From contig NZ_CP017940.1 of assembly GCF_002764115.1 (NCBI RefSeq), positions 1,524,501 through 1,588,500 of the forward strand: a stretch of 64,000 nt of DNA, read 5' to 3'. Shown piece by piece: positions 18,291 to 26,648 of this stretch (within the stretch, counting starts at the first letter, position 1; the number at the start of each line of letters is the position of its first letter). The position numbers and the translations under genes were made by a program. A model generated the notes under the pieces. That model searched no databases, was not told the origin of the DNA, and worked only from the letters and a program-made list of their open reading frames with translations. This DNA is from Phyllobacterium zundukense. GTDB lineage: Bacteria; Pseudomonadota; Alphaproteobacteria; Rhizobiales; Rhizobiaceae.

Positions 18291-20561
18291 ATGCTCTATT
18301 TTAGCCGCTGGAAGACCGTACTCATCTGGGCTGTTGTTCTTGCGGGCGTGATCCTTGCGCTGCCAAATGTCTTCAGCCAGGACCAGCTGGTGAAATTGCC
18401 GGACTGGCTGCCGAAGAAGCAACTGGCGCTCGGACTGGATCTTGAGGGCGGATCGCGCCTCCGCTTGCAGGTCGACAAGGATCATCTGGCGGATACAGAC
18501 GCAACGATAGCAGTCCTGAGCCGTCGTCTGAGCGAACTTGGCTATACGAATCCCAATGTCGAAAGCCAACGAAATGGCCGCGTGCTGGTCGAAGTTCCGG
18601 GCCTTTACGATTCACAGCTGCTCAAGGACATATTGAGCCTGACAGGTGAACTCAGCTTCCAGATGGTCGATCCGTCGATGCCGGTGCAGCAGGCCATCGA
18701 TGGTACGCCGCCAGAAGGCGACGAGGTTGTTTATTCCTTTGATGACCCTCCAGTTGCCTATCTGGTCAAGCAGGAGCCGCTGGTATCCAACCAGAATTTT
18801 GTCGATGCGCAGGCCGGCATCGATACGGCGACGCAGCAGCCGGTCATAACCTTCAGGCTGGACAGCATCGGCGCTGACCGGTTTTCAAAGGCGACAAAGG
18901 CCGGCGTCGGTCAATCCTTTGCCATTGTTCTTGACAATCAGGTTCTTTCGGCACCGGTGATAAGCGAAGCCATCCCCGGCAATACCGGCCAGATCTCCGG
19001 CAATTTCGACCTTTCGGGCGCAAGCAATCTCGCCCTTGTGATGCGGGCTGGCGCCTTGCCGACGGATGTCACGGTGATTGAAGAGCGAACCATCGGAACG
19101 GATCTGGGCGCTGCCGCCGTCTCGTCGGGCAAGATCGCAGCGCTTATCGGCGCAGCCTTGGTCATCCTTTTCATGCTCCTGACCTACGGTTTCCTTGGCG
19201 TGATCGCCAGTATCGCCCTGGTCGTCAATGTGGTCCTGATCCTGGCGGTCCTGACGCTGTTCGGGGCGCCGCTGACTTTGGCAGGCGTCGCGGGTATCGT
19301 GCTGACCATCGGCATGGCGGTGGACTCGAACGTGCTCATTTACGAGCGCATCCGCGAGGACAGGCGTGCCGGCTTTTCCGTCATTCAGGCTATCGATTCC
19401 GGCTTTTCCCGGGCACTTGCAACCATTGTCGATGCCAATGTCACAACGTTAATCGCCGCGCTCGTGCTTTTCATCCTCGGGACCGGACCCGTGCACGGCT
19501 TCGCGCTGACAGTGACGATCGGTATCGTCACGACGCTGTTCACGACATTCACGCTGACACGCTGGCTGGTATCGCTATGGGTACAGCGTTCGAAACCCAA
19601 GGAAGTTCCGGGTGCACCGCTCAGGCTCGTTCCGAACGACACCAAGATACCTTTCATGAAACTGCGTGGCCTGACGCTTGGCTTTTCGGCGCTGTCGAGC
19701 ATTGCGGCGATCGTGCTGTTCGCCATCGTCGGCATGAATTTCGGCATCGATTTCAAGGGCGGAACGATGATCGAAATGCAGTCGCACGAGGGGGCAATCG
19801 ATCTCGATGACGTTTACAGCCGGCTCGATGAACTGAATATCGGCGACGTCAAGATCGAACCGTTCAAATCGGAGGATCGCGCGCTGATCACCGTCGGTAG
19901 CCAGGGCGAGGGTGAGGATGCCGAGCAGACAGTCGGTGTGAAAATCCGCGGCGAGTTTCAGGACGATTATGACTTCCCACGTATCGATGTGATCGGTCCC
20001 GCGGTTTCGAGTGAGCTGTCGCAGGCAGGCGGGCTGGCTGTTGCATTGTCGCTGCTTGCGATTTTCGTCTATGTCTGGCTCCGGTTCGAGTGGCATTTTG
20101 CGCTGGGAGCAATTATTGCGACCGTTCACGACGTCCTGCTGCTCCTTGGCATGTTCGTGATCTTCCAGATGGAGTTCAATCTCTGGAGTATCGCTGCCTT
20201 GCTGGCGATCGTCGGTTATTCGCTCAACGATACGGTGGTTATCTACGACCGCGTCCGCGAGAACCTGCGGCGGCACGGCAACAGCATGTCCTTGTCGGCG
20301 ATCCTCGACGCCTCGATCAACCAGACATTGTCGCGCACGATCCTGACGTCGCTTGCCACTTTCCTGGCGCTGATCGTTCTGTATGTTTATGGCGGTGATG
20401 ACGTGCGGTCGTTTGCGCTCACCATTGCTGTGGGTATTGTCGTCGCAACCTATTCCTCGATCTTCGTGGCCGGTCCACTCCTGATGCTGTTCGGACTGAA
20501 GGGACGCGATGTGATCGACGACCAACCACCGGCAGCCGTTTCCGAGCAGAATGGAGCTTAG
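18291..20561 (+). CDS. secDF: Protein translocase subunit SecDF (SecD-SecF fusion)
   Basis: A single 756-residue polypeptide carries SecD then SecF, the proton-driven accessory that pulls secreted proteins out of SecYEG on the periplasmic side. The SecD half includes GLDLEGGSRLRLQVD near its start and GMAVDSNVLIYERIREDRRAG in its membrane domain. The SecF half starts near residue 455 and holds MNFGIDFKGGTMIE and SLNDTVVIYDRVRENLR. About twelve membrane helices are expected. The fusion is common in Hyphomicrobiales. Its stop overlaps the start of the next gene. Confidence 0.96.
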   Translation: MLYFSRWKTVLIWAVVLAGVILALPNVFSQDQLVKLPDWLPKKQLALGLDLEGGSRLRLQVDKDHLADTDATIAVLSRRLSELGYTNPNVESQRNGRVLVEVPGLYDSQLLKDILSLTGELSFQMVDPSMPVQQAIDGTPPEGDEVVYSFDDPPVAYLVKQEPLVSNQNFVDAQAGIDTATQQPVITFRLDSIGADRFSKATKAGVGQSFAIVLDNQVLSAPVISEAIPGNTGQISGNFDLSGASNLALVMRAGALPTDVTVIEERTIGTDLGAAAVSSGKIAALIGAALVILFMLLTYGFLGVIASIALVVNVVLILAVLTLFGAPLTLAGVAGIVLTIGMAVDSNVLIYERIREDRRAGFSVIQAIDSGFSRALATIVDANVTTLIAALVLFILGTGPVHGFALTVTIGIVTTLFTTFTLTRWLVSLWVQRSKPKEVPGAPLRLVPNDTKIPFMKLRGLTLGFSALSSIAAIVLFAIVGMNFGIDFKGGTMIEMQSHEGAIDLDDVYSRLDELNIGDVKIEPFKSEDRALITVGSQGEGEDAEQTVGVKIRGEFQDDYDFPRIDVIGPAVSSELSQAGGLAVALSLLAIFVYVWLRFEWHFALGAIIATVHDVLLLLGMFVIFQMEFNLWSIAALLAIVGYSLNDTVVIYDRVRENLRRHGNSMSLSAILDASINQTLSRTILTSLATFLALIVLYVYGGDDVRSFALTIAVGIVVATYSSIFVAGPLLMLFGLKGRDVIDDQPPAAVSEQNGA

Positions 20562-20952
20562 GGTGGTTAAAGGCATTGAAATCCGCGATGCCCATTTCCC
20601 CGGGCGGGCGCCCATCGATGCCTATGGCAATGGCGGCTTTCGCTTTGCGGACATGTCGCATCGCGGTTCCATACTCTGCCTGCCGTCGGGTATTCATGGC
20701 TGGGAGCCGAAAACGCTGCCCATTCTGACCGCCGCTGATTTGTCGCTTGTGCTGGAGCAAGCGTCCGACATCGAGATATTGCTGGTCGGGACAGGCACCG
20801 AATTACGCCGGCTTCCGCAGGAGCTGCGCGATGTCTTGCGAGCGCATCGCATATCGTCCGATCCGATGAGCACGGGGGCTGCCGTGCGGACCTATAATGT
20901 CTTGCTGGCGGAAGACCGCGCCGTCGCCGCGGCGCTGATTGCAGTAGATTAA
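20551..20952 (+). CDS. Mth938-like domain protein
   Basis: This 133-residue protein belongs to the Mth938-like (DUF498/NDUFAF3-related) family: residues DAYGNGGFRFADMSHRGSIL and ILLVGTGTELRRLPQEL are characteristic. The human relative NDUFAF3 assists complex I assembly, and genes of this group often follow secDF in alphaproteobacteria. The ATG at 20551 overlaps the secDF stop; a GTG at 20563 is an alternative. The next gene resembles NDUFAF6, another complex I assembly factor, so a linked role in respiratory complex biogenesis is a reasonable inference. Confidence 0.82.
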   Translation: MELRVVKGIEIRDAHFPGRAPIDAYGNGGFRFADMSHRGSILCLPSGIHGWEPKTLPILTAADLSLVLEQASDIEILLVGTGTELRRLPQELRDVLRAHRISSDPMSTGAAVRTYNVLLAEDRAVAAALIAVD

Positions 20953-20979
20953 TCTACCGCATCCCTATATCTCAGCCGC

Positions 20980-21816
20980 ATGAACGCCAATGAAACCCAC
21001 TGCATGCAATTTTTGCGGACCGCCGATCCCGACCGCTATTTGTCGGTGCTGTATGCACCGGAAGACAAGCGCGGCACCTTGGCGGCGCTTTATGCGTTCA
21101 ATACAGAAATCGCCCGCATCCGCGACCTGATCCATGACCCGCTTCCGGGAGAAGTGCGCTTGCAATGGTGGCGTGATCTGATCAACGGAACCGAACACGG
21201 CGCAATCTCTGGTAACCCGGTTGCTGCGGCGCTGCTGGACGCGATCAAAGCCTATGATCTGCCGCGAACGGCATTCGACAATTATTGCGAGGCGCGGATT
21301 TTCGACCTCTATGACGATCCGATGCCAAGTCGTAACGACCTTGAAGGCTATTGCGGCGAGACGGCGTCGGCGCTTATCCAGCTGGCATCGCTCATCCTTG
21401 ATGTGGATGCTGCTCCGGCGCACGCGGATACGGCGGGGCATGCCGGCGTGGCACAGGCCGTTGCCGGGTTGTTGCGGCTTTTACCGTTGCATCGGCGGCG
21501 CCGCCAGGTCTACATCCCGGCGGATATTCTCGCCGCTGTCGGCGGCAGTTCCGCTAGCTTGCTGGATGGCTCCGACAAGGCAGCCGCGCAGCGTGCGATC
21601 GATGCAATGATCGCACTTGCCGAGGACCATCTTGCCAAGTTCGAAGCGGCTGCAAAATCCCTACCGGCAACGCTACGTCCTGCCTACTTGCCGGCCACGC
21701 TCACGCGCACCTATCTGAAGAAGCTGAAAGCCAACGGCTCCAATGCCGCCGACGAGGTAGCCGAGATTTCGCCGCTCCGCCGCCAGTGGGCGATGTTCAG
21801 GGCATCAGTGCGGTAG
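20980..21816 (+). CDS. Squalene/phytoene synthase-family protein (NDUFAF6-like)
   Basis: The 278 residues have the trans-isoprenyl diphosphate synthase fold (LYAPEDKRGTLAALYAFNTE, LQWWRD, LLRLLPLHRRRRQVYIP). The two Asp-rich, metal-binding motifs required for synthase activity are not visible: where DDxxD would be, the text reads RIRDLIHDP, and the second region reads LPLHRRRR rather than DVGED. This matches the non-catalytic NDUFAF6-like branch. It follows the Mth938-like gene after 27 bases, so a complex I assembly role is more likely than carotenoid or hopanoid synthesis. Confidence 0.75.
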   Translation: MNANETHCMQFLRTADPDRYLSVLYAPEDKRGTLAALYAFNTEIARIRDLIHDPLPGEVRLQWWRDLINGTEHGAISGNPVAAALLDAIKAYDLPRTAFDNYCEARIFDLYDDPMPSRNDLEGYCGETASALIQLASLILDVDAAPAHADTAGHAGVAQAVAGLLRLLPLHRRRRQVYIPADILAAVGGSSASLLDGSDKAAAQRAIDAMIALAEDHLAKFEAAAKSLPATLRPAYLPATLTRTYLKKLKANGSNAADEVAEISPLRRQWAMFRASVR

Positions 21817-21818
21817 AT

Positions 21819-23228
21819 TTATTCCGCAGCTTCCGCGATAGCAGGCAGACCTAGCCAGGAACGGCAGTCGGTCAGGGCACGTGCACTCATGGCACGTTTC
21901 TTGGCGTTGGATTTTTCCTTGCCGCGCAGCCGCTTGCCCTCGGATTTCGGTGCCTCGATGGGCGGGAACAGACCGTAATTGACATTCATCGGCTGGAAGG
22001 ACCGCTTGCCCGGCTCTTCGTCGGTGACGATGTGGCCACCGGTGATATGCCCGAGCAGCGCGCCGAATGCCGTTGTCAGTGGAGGTGGTGTCACAGCCTG
22101 GCCGAGACGTTCCGCAGCGGTAAAGCGCCCGGCAAGCAGGCCAATGGCGGCGGATTCGACGTAGCCTTCGCAGCCGGTAATCTGGCCGGCAAAGCGCAGG
22201 CCAGGACGGCTTTTCAATTGCAAGGTCGGATCGAGCAGGAGCGGCGAATTCAGATAGGTATTGCGGTGCAGGCCGCCGAGCCGGGCGAATTCCGCATTTT
22301 CCAGGCCCGGAATCATGCGGAAGATATCGGTCTGCGCGCCATATTTCAGCTTTGTCTGGAAGCCGACCATATTGTAGAGCGTGCCGAGCGCATTGTCCTG
22401 CCGTAGTTGAACCACGGCATAAGCCTTGACGGTCGGATTGTGTTCGTTGGTCAGCCCCATCGGCTTCATCGGGCCATGCCGCAGGGTTTCCGAGCCGCGC
22501 TCAGCCATCACCTCGATCGGCAGGCAGCCATCGAAGTAGGGCGTGCCTTCCCATTCCTTGAATTCGGTCTTGTCGCCCGCGATCAGCGCTTGAACGAAGG
22601 TCTCGTACTGCTCCTTCGTCATGGGGCAGTTGATATAGTCCTTGCCGTTGCCGCCCGGGCCGACCTTGTCGTAGCGCGACTGGAACCAGCAGACATTCAT
22701 GTCGATGGAATCGAAATGTACGATTGGCGCGATTGCGTCGAAGAAGGCGAGGGCGTCGGCGCTGGTTTCCCTGCCAATGGCTTCGGCGAGCGAGGGCGCG
22801 GTCAGCGGGCCGGTGGCGATAATAGCCTTGTCCCAGCCTGCCGGTGGCAGGCCGGTGATTTCCTCACGCTCGATGGTGATCAGCGGGTGGGCTTCAAGCT
22901 TTGCCGTCACTGTTTGAGCGAAACCATCGCGGTCGACGGCAAGTGCGCTGCCGGCCGGCACCTGATGGGCGTCGGCGGAGGCCATGATCAGCGAGTTGGC
23001 GAGACGCATTTCCGCATGCAGTACGCCGACCGCATTGGTCTGGGCATCGTCCGAACGGAATGAATTGGAACAGACGAGTTCCGCGAGATCCTGCGTCTTG
23101 TGCGCATCGGTGCCGCGAACGGGGCGCATTTCATGCAGGATGACGGGAATACCAGCCTCTGCTAGCTGCCAAGAGGCTTCGGAACCGGCGAGACCGCCGC
23201 CAATGATGTGTACAGGTTTGTTCGACAT
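21819..23228 (-). CDS. trmFO: Methylenetetrahydrofolate-tRNA-(uracil-5-)-methyltransferase TrmFO
   Basis: TrmFO makes ribothymidine at tRNA position 54 using methylene-THF and FAD. The 469-residue product begins with the FAD-binding [19 protein letters not shown] and contains [10 protein letters not shown] and [16 protein letters not shown], family signatures. The ATG at 23228 gives [12 protein letters not shown]; a start upstream at 23270 is unnecessary. It converges with the squalene-synthase-like gene, with stops three bases apart. Confidence 0.96.
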   Translation of the reverse strand: MSNKPVHIIGGGLAGSEASWQLAEAGIPVILHEMRPVRGTDAHKTQDLAELVCSNSFRSDDAQTNAVGVLHAEMRLANSLIMASADAHQVPAGSALAVDRDGFAQTVTAKLEAHPLITIEREEITGLPPAGWDKAIIATGPLTAPSLAEAIGRETSADALAFFDAIAPIVHFDSIDMNVCWFQSRYDKVGPGGNGKDYINCPMTKEQYETFVQALIAGDKTEFKEWEGTPYFDGCLPIEVMAERGSETLRHGPMKPMGLTNEHNPTVKAYAVVQLRQDNALGTLYNMVGFQTKLKYGAQTDIFRMIPGLENAEFARLGGLHRNTYLNSPLLLDPTLQLKSRPGLRFAGQITGCEGYVESAAIGLLAGRFTAAERLGQAVTPPPLTTAFGALLGHITGGHIVTDEEPGKRSFQPMNVNYGLFPPIEAPKSEGKRLRGKEKSNAKKRAMSARALTDCRSWLGLPAIAEAAE

Positions 23229-23268
23229 AGGCTTCCAATAAACTCTTTGACGCCGTGCTTCAATGTGC

Positions 23269-23304
23269 AAAAGCCGCCGCAGACGCGCTACAGCGGCTCT
23301 TTTG
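23269..23304 (-). terminator. Terminator after the aldo/keto reductase gene
   Basis: The arms AAAAGCCGC and GCGGCTCTTTT lie about 15 bases apart and pair on either strand. On the minus strand the T-run follows the stem, placing it 15 bases after the aldo/keto reductase stop. It would separate that gene from trmFO. Confidence 0.7.
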
Positions 23305-23318
23305 TCTTCAAGCCTGGT

Positions 23319-24266
23319 TCAGGCGCTGGCCTTGTCGAGTTCGGCGATATCGTCCTTGTCGAGCTCAAGCGACGCAGCCTTGATCAGGCTGTCCAGCTGT
23401 TCCAGCGAGGTCGCGCTGGCGATCGGTGCCGTGACACCTTCGCGCTGGATGATCCACGCCAGCGCCACTTCGGCCTGCTTCACCTTGTGCCTGGCAGATA
23501 CTGCGTCGAGCGCAGCCAGAATGCCATAGCCGCGCGGGTTGAGATAATCCTTTACCCCGCCGCCGCGCGCACTTTTGCCGAGATCGGCTTCGCTGCGGTA
23601 TTTACCGGAGAGAAAGCCCCGGGCGAGGCTGAAATAGGTGATGACGCCAATATCTTCCGCCATGCACAGATCGCGCAGTTTGCCGTCATAGCTCTTGCGG
23701 TCATAGAGATTGTATTCCGGCTGCAGCACGTCATAGCGTGGCAACCCCTCTGCCTTGGACACATCCAGCGCCGCGCGCAGCTGATCCGCATCGAGATTGG
23801 AGGCGCCGACCGATTGGATCTTGCCGGCCTTGAGCAGCTTTTCATAGGCGCCGAGGGTTTCCTCGTAGGGTGTATCGGGATCAGGCCAATGCGACAGGTA
23901 AAGATCGATCGCATCGACCTGGAGCCGCGTCAATGAGGCTTCCACCGCCTTGGCGATATAGGCGGCGGAAAGGTCTTTCTTGCCCTGACCCATATCCGAG
24001 CCAACCTTGGTGATGATCACCACCTTGTCGCGCGCATTGCGCGATTTAATCCATTCGCCAATGATCCTCTCGGATTCGCCGCCCTCGTTTCCTGGTACCC
24101 AGCGGGAATATGCGTCGGCCGTATCGATGGCGTTGAAGCCGGCATCGACGAAACGGTCGAGCAGATCGAATGAAGTCTTCTTGTCGGCGGTCCAGCCGAA
24201 GACATTTCCGCCAAAAACCAATGGCGCGATGGATAGGCCGGTGCGGCCAAGGCGACGTTTTTGCAT
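23319..24266 (-). CDS. Aldo/keto reductase
   Basis: The 315-residue protein is an NADPH-dependent aldo/keto reductase of the YghZ/Tas-like group. The start MQKRRLGRTGLSIAPLVFGGN at the ATG at 24266 is standard. The catalytic tetrad is visible as Asp in NAIDTADAYS, Tyr in the same segment, Lys in VVIITKVG and His in LYLSHWPDPD. The physiological substrate is unknown; carbonyl detoxification or sugar metabolism are possible. It is monocistronic and divergent from the secreted-protein gene at 24411. Confidence 0.9.
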   Translation of the reverse strand: MQKRRLGRTGLSIAPLVFGGNVFGWTADKKTSFDLLDRFVDAGFNAIDTADAYSRWVPGNEGGESERIIGEWIKSRNARDKVVIITKVGSDMGQGKKDLSAAYIAKAVEASLTRLQVDAIDLYLSHWPDPDTPYEETLGAYEKLLKAGKIQSVGASNLDADQLRAALDVSKAEGLPRYDVLQPEYNLYDRKSYDGKLRDLCMAEDIGVITYFSLARGFLSGKYRSEADLGKSARGGGVKDYLNPRGYGILAALDAVSARHKVKQAEVALAWIIQREGVTAPIASATSLEQLDSLIKAASLELDKDDIAELDKASA

Positions 24267-24410
24267 GGAACGTACTCCCGGGGGATATGAGGTGGGATTT
24301 GCATGTAGGGCTGGGCGGAGGACGTTTCCACCCCGGCACCCAATCATATCCAGAAACCATAAGATTTAAATTCGGTAGGCTTCAGCGATAGCCCTTGCTA
24401 GGATTGTCCC

Positions 24411-24989
24411 ATGCGCATGACTGGATCGAGACGTACTCTGCCGCTGCTCCTTTTCGCTATTCTGTGCGGCACTGCGTCAGTGGCGCAAGCGCAAAGCTTT
24501 CGCATCTGCCACGGTTATGGCTGCAATTTTCAAACGCAGGTGACGTTGACCGGGGCGGATCGTTCCAGGATCGTCTCCATCATGGCAGGTGGGCGCAAAT
24601 CCGCCGAAGCGGAACGGGCCGCCGTCCGGCGCGCCGTGCAGGTCTTCGAACGCCGCAGCACACAGGTTATTGGCGTTGTCGACCGGCCGAAGATGGAATT
24701 TGGCGAAGGACGCCAGAGAGGCCAGATGGATTGCGTCGATGAATCGACCAATACCGACCATTTCCTGCGCTATCTGCAGAGTGCCGGCTTGTTGCACCAT
24801 CATAAAGTTGCGAGCCGGGATTCGCGCGGCAGTTTCTTCGACGGCCGCTACCCGCATTTCACTGCCGTCCTGAAAGATGGCTCGGGTACGCTGTGGGCCG
24901 TTGACTCCTGGTACGAACCCGGGGGCGGTCAACCGGATATCATGCGTTTGGCGGAATGGAAGGGAAGGGGCTACGGCGGACGCCGTTAA
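24411..24989 (+). CDS. Secreted protein of unknown function
   Basis: The 192 residues start with a clear signal peptide (MRMTGSRRTLPLLLFAILCG, cleavage likely after AQA at about residue 27). Early cysteines at residues 33 and 38 (RICHGYGC) and another in QMDCVDES could form disulfides in the periplasm. The mature region includes DRSRIVSIM and a central acidic stretch with TNTDHFLRYL, then AVDSWYEPGGG near the end. I recognise it only as a conserved rhizobial hypothetical; no enzyme motif is clear. A strong hairpin lies just past its stop codon. Confidence 0.75.
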   Translation: MRMTGSRRTLPLLLFAILCGTASVAQAQSFRICHGYGCNFQTQVTLTGADRSRIVSIMAGGRKSAEAERAAVRRAVQVFERRSTQVIGVVDRPKMEFGEGRQRGQMDCVDESTNTDHFLRYLQSAGLLHHHKVASRDSRGSFFDGRYPHFTAVLKDGSGTLWAVDSWYEPGGGQPDIMRLAEWKGRGYGGRR

Positions 24990-24999
24990 GTCTGCTCCA

Positions 25000-25130
25000 G
25001 AAACAACAACACCCACCGCGGGAGGAGGTGCGGTGGGTGCCGTTTTGTAAAGGCCAGCTGGGAGGAGGAGTGCCAGCCTTCGATCGCGGGAGCTCTGGGA
25101 GGAGGATGAGCCCCGGCGATATTCTGTTAT
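25000..25130 (-). ncRNA. Three-hairpin anti-Shine-Dalgarno sRNA (alpha-r14/NfeR1/CcsR-like)
   Basis: Three consecutive hairpins each display GGGAGGAGG on the plus strand (25020-25028, 25060-25068, 25097-25105), so the minus-strand RNA shows CCUCCUCCC in every loop. Stems include CACCCACCGC with GCGGTGGGTG (10 bp), GCTGG with CCAGC, and GGGAGCTC with GAGCCCC. The last hairpin on the minus strand is followed by GTTGTTGTTT, a fair terminator. This layout matches the alpha-r14/NfeR1 and CcsR (Cuckoo) sRNAs of alphaproteobacteria, which are often processed from the 3' end of DUF1127 mRNAs. Here the DUF1127 gene lies immediately upstream. Exact ends are estimated. Confidence 0.8.
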
Positions 25131-25134
25131 GCGA

Positions 25135-25281
25135 TTAGCGTACTGCGGACTTCTTGGCGACGAACGGGATGTCCGAACGGGCAATGCCCAGATCGCTGAG
25201 TTCGCGGGTCGATAGACGGTTCAGCTCGGAAACCGTGTCACGATAACGGCGCCAGTTGCTGTAAGAGCGGATAAGGTTCAT
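25135..25281 (-). CDS. DUF1127 (YjiS-like) small basic protein
   Basis: This 48-residue protein starts MNLIRSYSNWRRYRDTVSEL and continues with the family core LSTRELSDLGIARSDIP. DUF1127 proteins are small, Arg-rich, probably RNA-binding factors tied to stress and sRNA control; in Brucella some are direct VtlR targets. It lies directly upstream of the anti-SD hairpins, so protein and sRNA are likely made from one transcript. No strong Shine-Dalgarno is seen before the ATG (GGTGAT is the best). Confidence 0.9.
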   Translation of the reverse strand: MNLIRSYSNWRRYRDTVSELNRLSTRELSDLGIARSDIPFVAKKSAVR

Positions 25282-25391
25282 TTCAATCACCATTTCGGTT
25301 CGTTGTTAGGTTGATCACTCTTGATCGTTGAGTGGAAGATAGTGGATGACTCTCGAAAGTTGCAGAGCCAAGTTTGCAGGTCAGCTATGCA

Positions 25392-25439
25392 ATTGTTGCA
25401 TTGCAACATTAATCGATTTTAATTGTTGCGTCGCACAAT
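25392..25439. promoter_or_regulatory. Two related 18-bp operator-like sites upstream of the DUF1127 gene
   Basis: Site 1 (25392-25409) is ATTGTTGCATTGCAACAT, holding the perfect palindrome TGTTGCATTGCAACA. Site 2 (25422-25439) is ATTGTTGCGTCGCACAAT. They agree at 14 of 18 bases and start 30 bases apart, about three helical turns. Site 1 fits the LysR T-N11-A pattern. They lie about 110-160 bases upstream of the DUF1127 start and about 100-145 bases upstream of the DUF2157 start, so either or both genes could be controlled. A VtlR/LsrB-type LysR regulator is an inference from known control of DUF1127 genes in Brucella. Confidence 0.5.
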
Positions 25440-25535
25440 CGTCATTTTTGCGGCGATTGGCCGAATCGAGCCATAATTGCGTTTTTGCTGTCTCTGGCGT
25501 TAGCTGCGGACAGACAAGCGATTCAGGAGCGGCCC

Positions 25536-26648
25536 GTGGCGATTTCCTTCGGCGTAAGAAAACATATTGCGCGGTGGCAGCAGGATGGTTTGATCGATGA
25601 TGCCATCGCCGAGCGTCTGCGCAAGGATATCGACGACAGAGGTTCCGGCTTCGGCCTTGGCGGCATTCTCGCGCTCCTTGGTGCCGTTCTTCTTGGCGCG
25701 GCCATCGCTTCGCTCATCGCTGCCAATTGGGAGGCGATGCCGCGCCTTCTCCGCGTTGGCCTCATCATGTCCGTACTGTTTATCGGCTATGTCGGCGGGG
25801 CATGGCGGGAAAGCCGCGGCGACACGGTCTTCAGCCAGGCGCTCTATCTGACAGCGGCAATTACCTTCGGTGCCGGAATTGCTCTTGTCGGCCAGATGTA
25901 TCATCTGTCGGGCGATGCCTCGGACGCTGCACTGCTCTGGGTGGCCGGCACCATGGTTGCTGCGCTGTTCCTGCGCTCGCCCGTGCTGGTTTCGGCGAGT
26001 GTCGCCATAACCGGCTTCTATCTGTTCTGTTCGCTCGAACCCGCCACATCGGAGCGCCTCAGCTATCTCTGGCTGGTGCCGATCCTGCTCTTCATCTGTG
26101 GCGGTTTGGTCTGGTTCACCAAGGGGAAGGCCGCCCGGCATCTCATTGCGCTGTTGCTGATCATCTATGTCTTTACCGTCAGGTTCGACCTCGACCGGAG
26201 CTGGATATTGTGGGTGGCCGCGATTCTCGGCGGTGCGCTCTTCCTGGCGGATGCATTGCGCAATGGTGCATTGGAACAGCTGACAGGCTGGGCCGAGGCA
26301 ATCGGCGCCTATGGTTTCATGATGCTGATCCTGGCGCTGATTTTCTTCCAGTTTGACCAGTTCAGCGATGGCGTCGGCAATCAGGTTATCATCGGCTTTG
26401 CCGTTCTTGGCTGTTCGATTGCAGGTCTTGCACTCTCTGGCCACCGCAATCTGGCGGTGCGCTGGAGTGCCTACACGGTCTTCTCCCTGGAAGTCCTTTA
26501 TCTTGCCTTCCAGACCATAGGCACACTGATCGGCACGGCAAGCTTCTTCCTCAGTGCGGGCGTGCTCGTGCTGCTGCTCGCCGCCTTCGTCATCCGAATG
26601 GAGCGGCGGCTTCAGAAAAAGAGTCCGAAAACAGAGGTAACGGCATGA
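25536..26648 (+). CDS. DUF2157 multi-pass membrane protein
   Basis: The 370 residues begin with a soluble head (VRKHIARWQQDGLIDDAIAERL) typical of DUF2157, followed by about ten hydrophobic helices, the first being LGGILALLGAVLLGAAIASLIAANW. The GTG at 25536 is chosen because AGGAG lies six bases upstream; an earlier in-frame start at 25485 adds residues without a good ribosome site. The function of the family is unknown. It overlaps the GDYXXLXY gene by four bases, and the two are commonly found together, so they probably work as one membrane system. Confidence 0.82.
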   Translation: MAISFGVRKHIARWQQDGLIDDAIAERLRKDIDDRGSGFGLGGILALLGAVLLGAAIASLIAANWEAMPRLLRVGLIMSVLFIGYVGGAWRESRGDTVFSQALYLTAAITFGAGIALVGQMYHLSGDASDAALLWVAGTMVAALFLRSPVLVSASVAITGFYLFCSLEPATSERLSYLWLVPILLFICGGLVWFTKGKAARHLIALLLIIYVFTVRFDLDRSWILWVAAILGGALFLADALRNGALEQLTGWAEAIGAYGFMMLILALIFFQFDQFSDGVGNQVIIGFAVLGCSIAGLALSGHRNLAVRWSAYTVFSLEVLYLAFQTIGTLIGTASFFLSAGVLVLLLAAFVIRMERRLQKKSPKTEVTA

